From NCBI GenBank assembly GCA_947561715.1, contig OX387199.1:19659001-19723000 (forward strand): 64,000 bases of DNA. The letters are read 5' to 3'. Shown here one piece after another: positions 27,301 to 39,300 of this stretch. The stretch is from Ascidia mentula (lineage: Eukaryota > Chordata > Ascidiacea > Phlebobranchia > Ascidiidae). Numbering within the stretch: position 1 is the stretch's first letter; each line of letters starts with the position of its first letter. The translations under genes were made by a program, and so were the position numbers. Under the pieces are notes generated by a model. That model worked only from the letters and a program-made list of their open reading frames with translations. It searched no databases and was not told where the DNA came from.

Positions 27301-30300
27301 ATTACTGGAAGAAAATACTTTTGCAAATCCCAAACACACCCGAACTGTATCAAGGAATTTTAACCTTGCTTTATATGAGTGGTTGAAACCTTAAACCGAA
27401 AACGGAGCAACCAAAATCTTTAAGTCAGTTCGGGCTGTGGATGTTTCCTGTAAACAAATAATACACGATATATTTAACTTGTTCATCTTGTGTGGTGATT
27501 GATCAACATTTCATACCGAAAAGTTATTGTCGCATGTATTGTGGGTGTAACCGCCTTGCTTGTTGGTGAAAAAAATCGTAAGCACGCTTTGCATTTTTCA
27601 GCTCGCTCTGCTCAGTGCGGTTACTGCTTTGCTTAGAAACACTGAATCGGCACATTAGCAATTGCTGAGTTGGTTTGATTTTGAAACCTCTAGTCCTTAA
27701 TTAAGATGTGACCCCATTGTAAAACTTTAAGTCAACGTCAACATGTATTAAACGTGGTAAAGGACTGTAAAATCAGTTAAATGTATTTTAAACAAAACAA
27801 TACAGCTCCTCACAACACTACAAAGGACGATAGTACCCCAACACTTAAATTCTGCATCTTTGGTCTTAAGTTTATGCAATATAATGACAATATTGCTGCC
27901 TTCACAGGCGCTTCCACCCCACGCGAAGTTCAGAATGCCGAGATTCAAACTGATGATGTGAAAATCGTCTCGGCCTCGCCAGTAAAAAGGCGACTCAAGG
28001 GAAAGCATTCGGTGAGTGTTTAATGCGTTCAGGACAAAAATTACGCTTGCTTGCTTGGACACATATCGCCTTTATCTCAGCAAAGCAATCGTGTCCATAC
28101 AAGTGGGTACAACTTCGTTTGTAAGAAGGAAATACCGGTTATCAGTTACATATTAACTAATAATTGCGAGCACGACAAGGCGTCCATTCATGATGTGTTT
28201 GCGTAACTGTCAATCAATATTGTGCACACTTTCCGTGCTGTACAAATGCTGTTGACCTGTATTAGTTGTCTTATATAGCGTATACCGTTAACGTCGTTGT
28301 TTGGGGTTTTGAGTAACATTCTGTGTTCAAATGTGTAAATATTACCATTATCTTGAAATTTTTTTTTGTGAGTGAGGCTTGTATACAGGTTGATAAATGA
28401 TAGTTCGGATCACGTTTTTTTTGGCATAAAACCCGAATCCCAAACAAGGAAATGCAAACAGCAGCTCCACGATTTTCCAAAAATGAAATTTGTAATCGAA
28501 GCAAGCATGCGCTTTCTCAAAATTCAAGGCCATAAATCACCTGAATTTTTCAAATTTATGCAGAAGTCTGAGATCCCACGAAGAGGGGCCCACGTATCCT
28601 TACCAAATATTGATGATTTGGACAATTATCAAGTCAGCGACGACTTACTGAACACGAGCGAGGTATTAATTATTTAAATTTTTTTTAAAAAGGTCTGTAA
28701 CTTTAGTAGCTGCTGGTAAACTGTTTTGGACAGACTAACTTATAAAAAACTTATTTGCACGAGCTCTCGCGAGCTTAAATCTCGCTTCATCAGGTGCTGC
28801 AAATGGCGTGACAAAGTAAAATGCGCCATCGGCGCTAAAACACTTTTAAATGTTTGAAACGTTTGGTCAAAATCGAACGTCAAAGACACCTAGATAAAAT
28901 CATGTATTGTGATGTTTTCATTCATTTGGTGTAATTGGATTGCTTTATTTATAGTCGGACGATAAGCCAATCACCGTGCGGGGATTCAATCACGTGACGG
29001 AGCAGACAACGAAACCGAGAAAGGGTGGAGATTTCATGCGAGATAAAAATATGATGGTAAGATGAAAGTCATATGATGGTAAGATGAAAGTCATATGATG
29101 GTAAGATGAAAGTCATATGATGGTAAGATGAAAGTAATCTGGAAATATATTTACTTCAATCCGAGCACTCAACAAAGAGCAATAATGAGCTTCAATGTAT
29201 TTAATCTCATTTATGATTTGTATGGATTCACACAAACACAGATCCGTCAGTTAAGGTCAACCTTCACTGGCTGATTCCTGTAGTCATCTCATAACATTTT
29301 CTCTTTCATTCAACTTGGTTTGAAACGTAACTGAGACGTTTTGTTTCCTCCAAGGGTGAAGATCGGATCTCGTCGGGATTCTGGAGCGGAACAGAGAGTG
29401 CTCGTCATTCCACTACATCCGAAATCCTCCTGCAGCATCAGAACGTCACTAACGCTCTCCACCAGGTAATTGTTGACGATTGTGTTGTGTTTGACAATTA
29501 CAATAGTCAGGTTTATCAGTTAATCACGAACCTAAACATTTTGTTGCTGACGCTACCATGTTTTAATATTCAAGAAATTCAAAGCTCTTCTGGCAAAATA
29601 ATTTAACTCGTCGTGTTTACGTTTACGTGCTTGTCCTGATGAAGGTCGGTTGGATAACGACTGAAACGTCGACCAAGAGATTTGAATTTATTAAATCATA
29701 AGCCTATACATTTATTCAATTTCCCCCTATACCGGTTGTCCGTTCATCTCTGTTCTCTACCAAACTCTTGGCTGACTGTAATCGGTTCTTATTCAAAGCA
29801 ATTCTGAGTAGAAACTGAAACAGCTCACTAAACTGAATTTATTATTTATCGGAAAATGTTTCTTCAACCTCAAAGCGTTGACATTAACTTTGGTATATCC
29901 GAAATTTACAACGAATGATGCCAAATACTGAATTCAGTTTTATGAGTTGTTTGGAGGATGCGAATAGGCGGAATTAATATTTCCGTTAGAAAATAAAGAT
30001 CATACACTGTCGCTGATCGTCCTTTACTGCTTTTGGAATTTCAGGAATATAATACATTGATTCGTATAGATAGATCCGCCTGCACAGGCTGATTCTTGTA
30101 GTCATTTTGACATTTTCTCCGTAATTGACGTTCTTAAAAACAATCCAAGATGTTGGGAATATAATTACTCATGCGAAACACTCGAAACCAGCGAAAATTT
30201 ATTACCAGGTGTTGAAACATCAGCCACCTTACAATTCACTGAGTCGAAACCACGTCCCGGCACCCCCCATGTCCGCGTCTACGTCATCACTCAACAGTCG

Positions 30301-33300
30301 TCTGAGCACGTTCGAAAACTCCCCGGGCTCCTCCCTCCTCTCTCTCAACCACGTTCAACATCCGGGACGCTCGTCGACCCCCGACGACTCGAACTACGTT
30401 CCGCGAACCGAGTTAGGGACTCCCCATAAACTGACCTTCTCGACCCCGGCCGGTGCTTACGGTTTCATGAATCACGACTTCGTGGAGAAATCGAACGAAA
30501 TCAAACGTCCCCAGTCTCCTATGGATCTCATCGTGTTGGGAAACAGGAGAGGGAAAGATGGACTGATACGTGATGAGATGTCCGGGCTGGATGACTCCTT
30601 GTTCTCCCAGGTAGGAAAACTCCCGCTCTGTCAGCAGGTCTGCTCACCTGACAACTGCTTGTGTTATTTATGGTAACCGAACGTGTAGAATGTAGTTACA
30701 TGTAGAGGTGTAACATACGTGGAGCGTATTATCTCAAGTTTTGTAGGTGCACTGTTTAGGACAGACTGACTGTTAAAAAACGTTACTTGCACGAGCTTTC
30801 GCGAGCTTAACTCGCTTCATCAGGTGCTGCGAATCTGAAGAAATTGAATTATCCTAAATATGGATGTCGAACCTAATAATAAGTATAGTATTAATGACGC
30901 CGTATTATAAACTGTCTTCATATTTATTAAAGTTAAAAACACATAATCCTTGTCTTCAGGACCAGGACGGCTACTACACCTCCATGCACGAGGCCAGCGG
31001 CATTCGGAGACGGCAAACGGCCCCAGCGGGCCCACGTTACGTCCCCGCCCCCTGCACCCCTGATGTGTTTACTCCAGGGGTTACGGCTGTCCCCCAGCAC
31101 CTTCGGTCGCCCCACGTTTACAATGTCCATGCTGTCCAATCGTCCACACCCAGGAACGTAGACGATAAACGATTCTTCGGAAACGATTTTAGTCCCCGTA
31201 GCGATATTGGCTCCTCCCCTCGCTCGCTGTCGCCACCTAACGGCGATCTTCAGGCCGAGTTGAAGCAAAAATTGTCCAGGAGGAGCCAGAGCGCGTCGCC
31301 AATCAAGCCAAAGCGCACGTCAAGCAAACCAACTCCTCCACGCCGGGATTCGAGCCTTCGATCCCCGCGGATGGGACCAAAGGAAGTCCTTGCTTACATG
31401 GAGCCGCTCAACACGCTTACCAAGAAGGCTTTGCACGGCGATGTTCCGGATTCAGCCTCAAGCATTCAGAATAATAACGAACAGCAAGCTAACATTGTCT
31501 CGCGTAGTTATCAGGCATCACCAGATATCTACGAGATGAACCATAGTAAGGGCGTACCACAATCTACCAACCAAGTGGTCCAGAATGGCGCTGAAGTTCC
31601 TGTAGAAACACCATCAAACACGACATCACCAGACAAAACACCATTGCAAGAAAACAAGGCACCTTTCTCCCCGAGTAAAACACCAGACGGTCCAATAAAG
31701 CGAACACAGTCTGTGAATCAACCAAACACCAGAATATTGTCACCAAGACAACCATCGTCGTTGAGGGAACGAAGTCGAAGTCCTTTGTCGCCACTGGATA
31801 AAACAAATCTGGTGCTTTCTCCAACGGACCATGTTGTTAAAAAACCACCAGTAGCAAAGAAACCATCCAGAAGGATGGCCGGAAGATCCACCAACCTGGA
31901 CCGCCTCAGCACCAGCGAACCATTATCGCCAGATGCTGGTTCAAAAACACCAGTTTCTCGTGAATCTAGTCCTTCCCCAGTCACTGGCTTTTTTGGACGA
32001 AGCACCACTCCAAGCCCTACAACTGGTTCCTTTTCACCATCAACCGCGAACTTCTCGAAACAAACCAGTTCTTCACCAGTATCTGGTGTGTTGGTTCGAG
32101 GAATCACTCCCAGCCCTACACGCAGCTCAGGTTCAAAGACACCAACCCCGCAGCGTTCCAGAGAAACCAGCCCGCAACCAGTAGCTGGTGTTGTGGTCCG
32201 AAATACTACCCCAAGCCCTACCCGAGAAAAAAAAGGTTCCAAAACCCCACAGACTCAAATCAACGGCTTTGCTGAACACAATGGTTTTAAAACACCACCC
32301 CCTTCACCAGTCAAACCTGTAACACCAAAATATCTTACCAAAACACCAACCCCAGCATCTCCGAAGCCATTGGACCCTCCTGTTTCGCCCAAACAAACCA
32401 CGACGCCCATAAAGGCCGTAGCGCCACCTAGTGGCCCCGGTACCAAGCCGCCGACCCCAGTGAAGCCAAAACTTCTAAAACCGCCGGTGAAGCCAAAACC
32501 GTTCGGTCACAAACTTCCCGCGGCAAAATCGCCAACAGATAAAAACGCGACCGCGTTGAAAACGAACGCAAACGAGGGTGACCTTACGCATCCCGGTGCG
32601 AAAAGCAAACAGATCAGCGCGAAGATTGCGGCAGACCGCGCTGCGTTCTTCGCTGGCACTTCACAGCCAAAATCGCCGTTGCCCGTTACTATGAAGCACA
32701 AGGAAATGGAATCCGTTGGCACGCCTTTGTCACCAGTGGTGGAAAAAGATTCAGTGAAGAATGAAGTAGAATTGGTTAAGAAACTCGCCAAAGCCTCGCC
32801 CCAGAGGAATGCCAACGCTAATAACAGCGTTCCCGATGTAAAAGAAGAACGCACTGAGGTTAAATTGACACCGGTGGCCGACAAAAAATTTGATTATGCG
32901 CCGGAAAAAGTTGAACAGAACCTGGTAGACGCAGAAAAAATCCCGACAGTGGCTGAAGCAAGTAGTGTGAAGGTGGATGGATCAGAACGCACGAGTCCAG
33001 AACTGAAAGTTTTGGACGGACATGAAGAAAAACCGGAGGCCTCGAACAACTGGACAGCAGAGAGTTTGGACAGCTCAAATCCATTAACACCAAAAAGCGA
33101 CATTCGATCTTCGTTACAAAGGTTTGTTTAAAACGTGTTGTTAAAGGGATACTAAATTTTATAATTTTCAAGAACTTTAGTGCTATTCTTGCCAGAAGAA
33201 CAGTTCTTACAAATTACAATGCCTGGTAGCCAACATAGCACTAAATTTTTTAATTTAAAAATCAGGGTGTGTGAAGTGCGCTATTGCGGATATATCTTTG

Positions 33301-34786
33301 TAATTTCGTTTATCTTGGACGCAGGTTGCGTAACACACTGCGAAGCTCTTCGCCCGACTCGAACGGACCAAAATCTCCAACACTAAGTCCGGTATCAACT
33401 CTAGAGAGAAACAGAACACACAGGTATGTGGAAATCAGTTGTTTGTAACTACACATGCAAGTCGTTAACGAAGACCTTTCTAGTTTTGTACAGTTAAGAC
33501 TTCTAAGAATTTACTGTTTAAGTTTTCGTAGTTGTTCTGTCCCAGGTTTCCTAGTCTGTTAGTTTTAAAAGCTTCTTAGTTTAAACCATGGTGTTGTTTA
33601 GGTACAGCACGTCAAGTCTCGAACGTCGTCGTCGAGTTTCGGGTTCTTCTTCTTCAAGCACTTCGAGGGACGATTTTAAAGCACTTTTACTTCAAGCTTT
33701 ACCCAAGTAAGGACGACTGTATTCAATAAAACGCTTTAAAATGCACTAAATAACATTCGCATTTGCTTAATATGAACAGGACCAATAGCTCACTATGTAG
33801 TTTTGGTGACAAAAGTAGTGGTATTCTTCCAAAGATACAATTCGAGTCGTGTTGATTGGATAATCTAATTTCTGAAACGTGTTGTCACAGAACGGCGTCG
33901 GGAAACCAAATGACGGCAACAGAAAAACTGCAACGTCAAAGGATAAATTCCTCACCGCTAGCGGGCGCTGATGTGTCGGACAGTACAAAGGGTAAGCGGT
34001 GGTTTTCTATTTATTTTAGCTTTTTTACTAGAGTGCCATGTTTCACAATTTGTGTTGTAACTATGTGTGAACCGAACATACTGCTGTTACGCAAACGATT
34101 TTAGACGACAAACAATCGACTTCGAATTAGTTTTATTCCAAAATCACATCACGAAATTCGATTTCTTTGTTTGAAGATTCGAGAAGTCAAATCTTGTCCA
34201 TGAGCAACTTGAAGGCTGCCATGGGATCGGGACGGCAGGGAAGGAGGCCGAACAGACATAGCCCCGACAATCGAAAGTCGTTCGCCGGAATAACTAGTTA
34301 CGGAAAGAGGCATCCACCCGTTACCATGAATAAGTGAGTTTTAAAATGTTTTTGATAAATCCGTACATCTTGGGATCGAATTCAAAGGTTGTCATAGCAC
34401 TCCATTTCGTAGTTTTATTTGACAAACTGTTGGAAAATTACAAACATACGCGTAAAAAAACGCTGTTTTTATGACTTACTACATTATTTAAGCCCTTTTC
34501 ACGCTTTTAAATACTTTTTTCCTTTTCACGCTCTTAATATATTCATTGCCGTTTTTCTTAATGAAATTAACGTGTTCAAACACAAGCGCTGTGCAAACGT
34601 TTACTTTTTTTTGGTATTGTGTTTGTCAAGTCGTAATTTCCACCTACTCCACGCAGATACAATATACGAAGCCGAACCCCAACCCGACCGATGATGTCAA
34701 TTTCGGAAGACAGCGAAACCGAAAAATCACCGGAAAAAGAGGAAGAAATAAAAGACGATGACATCTCACAAGGAAGCTCAGTCTGA
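5876..34786 (+). CDS. NHSL: Nance-Horan syndrome-like (NHS/NHSL) protein, long isoform
   Basis: Exons: 5876-5962, 6119-6225, 6307-6386, 23440-23576, 24224-24349, 25436-25556, 26549-26701, 27908-28011, 28564-28662, 28955-29056, 29355-29465, 30209-30610, 30960-33121, 33325-33423, 33602-33706, 33891-33991, 34177-34333, 34657-34786 (TGA 34784-34786). The total is 4383 nt, 1460 aa, with all phases consistent. The start MPFVKRRIQP and the following helical exons match the WAVE-homology domain of NHS proteins, running into 'IPVSNLEEE' and 'TRTPCLIHLH'. Later family blocks: 'GCQFDRKVNLRRS' (about 220), 'IQTDDVKIV' (about 280), 'DQDGYYTSMHEASG' (544), 'STSRDDFKALLLQALP' (about 1320), 'RSRTPTRPMMSISEDSETE' at the C-terminus. 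Family members regulate actin dynamics at lamellipodia and junctions through the WAVE/Abi complex. The middle is disordered, rich in SP/TP sites and PxxP motifs. The C-terminus is complete. Confidence 0.93.
6387..23439 (+). other. ~17 kb intron 3 of NHSL, with an internal alternative first exon
   Basis: All other introns of this gene are under about 1.6 kb, so this one is exceptional. Apart from the exon at 22096-22192 I find no spliced coding exon. A 186-codon ORF on the - strand (17036-17596) resembles no family I know. By eye the stretches around 15.0-15.4, 19.4-19.8 and 20.25-20.6 kb are richer in C+G than the surroundings. The intron is a likely home for enhancers and for the promoter of the short isoform. 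Confidence 0.7.
22096..22192 (+). CDS. NHSL: Alternative first coding exon of NHSL (MGN isoform)
   Basis: ATG at 22096 opens a 32-codon frame beginning MGNTSAKQDSNRF and ending at a strong donor (AAAG|GTAAGG). The leftover base gives phase 1, exactly the phase of exon 3 at 6386, so it can splice to exon 4 at 23440 and read on as 'YHKAVSNLEEE'. The resulting protein would be about 1401 aa and lack the WAVE-homology start. The N-terminus is basic and Ser-rich with Gly2 followed by small residues, compatible with N-myristoylation (inference). Vertebrate NHS genes also have alternative 5' exons, which supports the reading. An acceptor-like CGCACAG ends only four bases before the ATG, so the exon could receive a spliced leader or an upstream untranslated exon. 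Confidence 0.72.
28719..28802 (+). repeat. Interspersed repeat, copy 1 (NHSL intron)
   Basis: Matches copy 2 at 30745-30833 in the same orientation over about 85 bases, including a palindromic core (GAGCTCTCGCGAGC) and the shared tail CGCTTCATCAGGTGCTGC. It is probably a terminal part of a small non-autonomous transposon; the other end was not identified. Confidence 0.6.
29051..29138 (+). repeat. Four tandem 22-bp units duplicating a 5' splice site (NHSL exon 10)
   Basis: Units at 29051-29072, 29073-29094, 29095-29116 and 29117-29138, the last with a single-base change. Each contains ATGATG|GTAAGATG, i.e. the end of exon 10 and its donor. The first donor (exon end 29056) keeps the reading frame to exon 11. 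Use of any of the three downstream donors would read GTA AGA TGA and stop. Confidence 0.9.
30745..30833 (+). repeat. Interspersed repeat, copy 2 (NHSL intron 12)
   Basis: Second copy of the element at 28719-28802, with the same order of blocks: GGACAGACT, an A-run, TTGCACGAGC, a CTCGCGAGC-type palindrome and CTTCATCAGGTGCTGC. It lies shortly before exon 13. Confidence 0.6.
31938..32245 (+). repeat. Degenerate tandem repeat coding SP/TP-rich units inside NHSL exon 13
   Basis: About three units of 30-40 codons. Each contains a 'GSKTP' or similar lead, then 'SxSPxPVxG' followed by 'xxRxxTPSPT'. Clear copies are 'SPSPVTGFFGRSTTPSPT', 'SSSPVSGVLVRGITPSPT' and 'TSPQPVAGVVVRNTTPSPT'. Each unit offers several proline-directed phosphorylation sites. 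This is expansion within a disordered region, not a folded domain. Confidence 0.8.
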
Positions 34787-35010
34787 ACGCCAGGTTTCCA
34801 ACCCAACATGCAAGAAATTCACGACTTTGGGAGGAAAAAGAGCGAGGGAGCAACGGAGCAGAGTGGGAGAAAGGGTGCTTGTGACGTCATAGACAGTCGA
34901 AAGTAAACTCGATAATGAGCTTGTGGTCCGCGTATTACGTCCTGTCATTGTGTTTACAAAATGTATTGTTCGAGTTTTGCGCTAAATGAGAATCAAGAAT
35001 TAGTGACATT

Positions 35011-35016
35011 ATTAAA
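35011..35016 (+). terminator. Candidate poly(A) signal of NHSL (ATTAAA)
   Basis: ATTAAA 225 bases after the NHSL stop. A canonical AATAAA follows at 35272-35277, so alternative 3' ends are possible. Which is used cannot be told from sequence. Confidence 0.45.
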
Positions 35017-35277
35017 GGCTTTTCTAATTTTCAAGCTCGTTGCTAAACCACATACTGATACCTTCCGTAATTGTGCAGCTTTTTGCTCGAAAGGCTACAG
35101 TTACTGAAATTGGTCTACAAGATTTCTGAACCGTGCGATCACCGTATAACTGTGAGTGCCTCTGCCCCTATTTCCCGGTTTGTCGTTTGCACAACGTAAT
35201 TCTTCATATGCGACATCTTTATTTGTTTTTTGCTGCTTCGCGTTGTTTGTTGATCATTCGCGACGCAAATCAATAAA

Positions 35278-36163
35278 AGCGGCGCAAAGAAAACGGGTTT
35301 GCGACAAGAATATGATATAACAAAGTTCGCAACAAACGAATCTGAAAAGATCCAATGTTTTTGAGATGAAATCTCTATTTTTGATCATCAGTAACATGGC
35401 AGAAGTGGCGAATAGTAGCATTTTAAAAAAAGAGCTATTTTAGGGATAAAATTTCGTACATATTACTTGGAATTCCATTGGGAAAATGTCCACAGGTTGA
35501 CATATAGGGAATTAATAGGTTAACGGAACTCAATCACGCTAAAAATTATTTAAAAACAAATAATTTTTGCGATAGTGGCACTAGAACCGTTATAGCAATA
35601 AAACTGCTTGGCAGATTTTTAAACGCATGTGAAATGTAAATGCAGACAAAAACAATCGGCTTTGTGACGTAACAGATCTATCGCAAATCGTCTCCTGGAT
35701 GATGAAAACTTTCACCATTTTTCAACCTTTCTTCAGGTGGGTGGGGAGATTTTGTGTCAACAAACTAAACGTTTTCAACAACGAATTAAAGCTCGATAAA
35801 CATGTACTTTGAAAGCTGACAACTTCAAGCATTATTGGTTAAAAGTAATATTTACCTCAAACGGCTCTTGACTCACAGTCTCGAAGGCAATCATTTTCCT
35901 GACTGAAAACAAAAAAAAATCTTTCAAAACGGAATCAGTTAGGTCCAAAATATTGCTGTAGTGTTAAGAGTGGCACAAAAAAAAACAATAAAAAAGATCG
36001 TTTCCTATGTTGAAAGCAAGTTAAGGATGGGTTAGCGAAGTAAAAAATAAATTATATTATATAGGTCTGCATGGTGTTTTTATCAGTTTTATTATTTTCA
36101 CATTAAATGGATTTCTTCTGATACGAAGTGCGTAATTTTAAAATATAAAATTTTAATTTTCTA
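35278..36163. other. Intergenic gap between two convergent genes, nothing coding seen
   Basis: AT-rich sequence with A-runs, lying between the 3' end of NHSL (+) and the 3' end of the LRR-ZU5 gene (-). No ORF with coding character, no repeat and no RNA gene recognised. Confidence 0.5.
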
Positions 36164-36169
36164 TTTATT
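36164..36169 (-). terminator. Candidate poly(A) signal of the LRR-ZU5 gene
   Basis: AATAAA on the - strand, about 215 bases after the stop codon at 36384-36386. Confidence 0.5.
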
Positions 36170-36383
36170 GACATTGTTAATTTCATTGCAATTTAGCTTG
36201 AATTTTTCAAAATTACTGGGTCGCAACAGTTGTCTGAAAACTTGATCGGTCGGCAAGAACCACTGGTTTGTTTCTTGAATTTAAATACCTTGAAAATCCC
36301 TTGGAACGAAAAAGAAGTCCCCCGCCAATCGCTGTGAAGATAACTCCAACCGATACCGGATTTCTTGGAAAAAGATTCCCGAC

Positions 36384-39300
36384 TCACGTTTTCGCAACTT
36401 TAACGTCGCCACCCACGGTTCGGGGAATTCCCCTTCGTTGTGAAGTTTCCTCGGTTCGACGTCGACTTGTTTGCTGGAAACGGAAATGTGCGGACACTTC
36501 CAAGTGTTCCTGAAAGAACGAAATCCGGTTGTTTTTGTTGCGTCGACTGTTCACGGAACTTGGAAAACACTGCGTTTGGATAACGAAAAATCACGGTTCG
36601 CCCTACGTGATCTCACAGGTCTTATGACGTAACAACGGCGAACATACACAAAAAGCACGTTTGAATTTATTATAATATGATTGTAATCAATTCACAGTCA
36701 CGTGGGAGCGTGCGCTTCTTTCTTATCTTCGCTATCAGCCACAAGGGTCGCTACAACGCTATAGTTTACAGTTCAAGGGGATAGCGTCAAAGAAATATTT
36801 GCTTCCAGTTTCCAATTCAATTCTATTAACTTATGTGTACCGTGTTTGTGTGTTTTATCGCTATTATTTTATTAATTTATGAATCTGGTTTTTGTACAGT
36901 TAATGAGCAGGTCTTATTTTGTAATTATTTGAATAATTTTTTTTCAGTACGGAAACTGTCGATTAAGAAGGCAAAAATTAATATTTCTATGACATTTCTT
37001 GATAAAAGATCGCACTGACGCCGATCGTCTGCCACCCTTATAAGTAATTTTGGACGTTATTTTGTTTAAATATAATTCGTAATTCCAATGGGTCGCGACT
37101 TATAGTTACTCTAATTTTTATGTGATTATGGGCGGATTGATTTTGTCTTGAACCTTGATATTTTATCATGTAAGACACTTTTAACGGAATTAACACCCTA
37201 AAACATGTTCTTTCGAACAGAGACATTTCTCTACAGGAAACCTGATGACAAATCGCTTCTTGTGGACGATCGTCATCTTTTCAACTGTGACCGCGTCTTT
37301 GGTGTCGTCGAATATGAAGCAAGATAGGTTGATTTCATCCGGGTCAGTAGAGTATAGAACGGGTGCCGCGATGACAAGGATTTTGTTCAGGTGAGAGTGG
37401 ATGACGTTAGAAGCTGACTCCATCATAATCCTGTAAATTTTATTTTTAAATTTGCCTTAAAACCGTGTGTATGTAGGCCGTGGGAATAATTTAAAAACAC
37501 TCATAAAATATATATAACCGTACAAAGTGCCTCCCATATAAACGGTTTAGTTTCTTTCTTTATCTGAAGTTAAAAAATAGCTTGGAATAAACGCGTATTG
37601 GTTTATCAAACTGATTAATAACAACAACAAGACCATGAATAAATGAAACAGCGCACCCAACAAAAACATCAGTTTGAACGCAGATCTGTCTCTGCGTGGA
37701 ATGGCGGATGGTTTTAATGGTTTCCCATTTCTTCCCATCTGCAGTTTGACGAACCTTCAAACAATACGGCCGATATAACTTAACAAAAAATAAAGAAAAT
37801 GTACAAACCGCTATCCGAACCGTTCGTTTCCCGTCTGTCACGTGACAAGTGCTTAAAATGACGTCGATTGGATTGTTGTTAAAGTTTAAACCTTCAGGAT
37901 ATAGAAATAACACTGACGATAGTTTTTTCTGCAAAAGAAATGCATTTTATTAGAAAACATAGGTTGTTGTGCGAGGGTTCAACTGTTTGTGCACTTACCG
38001 AAATTCTGTTCGGTGCATAGTAAGAAGTTAATACGATTTGCGTATTTTCCTCAAGAGCTTTCCGTGGAATGGTAACTGTGGAACCTCCAATTTGTATACA
38101 ACCACCCAATGGTCCGATCGTAGCAGACACAGTGCGTTTAGTAGCCAATGTCTGAACAAATATATTATTAGAAACTTAAACAGCAAAGCACATTTTCAAA
38201 TTTCCTTGACAACAAGTTCAAATTATCGTTTTTCTTTGCCTGGTGGTTTGTCGTCATGGGCGTCGACGGTTTCTCATAATTTATTCGTGGAAACGTTTGT
38301 CTTCGAACGCTTGAACAGCATAGAATGTTGATTCCTTCGTACAACGAACTTTCCGCATCACTTAACTCGACGGGGTTTCCCCTCAAGTCAATCTGCTTCA
38401 ACTATAGAAAGCATAACTTTTCCGAAAATATGAAAACATTACATCTTTTGCAATTTGATTTTAACATTCACACTCTGTTTCTAACTTGTTGCATTCGCGT
38501 TAAATTCTCAGATGTTACTAAAAATTGTCTCTTTAAATCTCAACAAAAAGGTGTGATTGTGGTAAAGTATATGTGTATAACAATACGGCTGAAATGAAAT
38601 TCAAAATAAAATTAAAGTTTACCCAACATGGCTGCTCTTTTACGCGGGATAGCAGACATCTGACGTCAAAAGGAAGAACGCTACAACTTTTCAAACCCAA
38701 GTTTGTAACGTTGGTTACACATCCTGATAAATATTGTATTCCTTGCCATCCAATGGGGTTTCCACTGAGATCCAATCGCAGCAACTGAATTAAACGAATT
38801 GATTGATTTTAAACAATCGTTTACAAGAATATTCACGTTGCATTCACACATAACAGCCACGTTAAGCTATCGGCCAGTGCTGGATTTTGAATATGCTGAC
38901 TCTTAGGCAATAGTAACGGGCATGCATGCCTTGTTTGTCTACTGGTTATAATCCAGTACTGCCATCAGCGATACAACCTTTACTACCACTGCCTAAAGTA
39001 AGTCGGTTCGCTGTTCCTGGAAGAATTCAACAGCTGGTGCTGTGCCCTTTTTTGTTGAGAGAAACTTAAATTGAATTATTCGCTTTAAGAAACCTCAAAA
39101 TACAATGGTTAATGTTTTTCCTGAAAATTTAATCGTTCCAGGAGGAATTATTTTTAACTTTTAACTCTGTTTACTACACGTTATGACACAAAGTGTTGTG
39201 ATAAGTAACTGATGCAAGATGTAACGAGATATTTATGGGGATAATATGCATAGTTCAAGCAGAAGTTACAGCAGGCATACCCACAAATACCTCAGAGTGT

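Noticed and set aside
31718..32242. 174-aa - strand ORF
   Set aside because: Antisense shadow of the repetitive Pro/Ser/Thr-rich NHSL exon 13.
37547..37738. - strand ORF of 63 aa with a strongly hydrophobic, membrane-like stretch
   Set aside because: It is another frame of the ZU5 exon 37657-37928; the ZU5 frame has the family motif 'ADGKKWE' and keeps phase with both neighbours.
37779..37808. 30-base intron within the ZU5 exon (GTTTGT...TTAAG)
   Set aside because: Too short for a normal intron, and the frame is open without it; kept as one exon 37657-37928.
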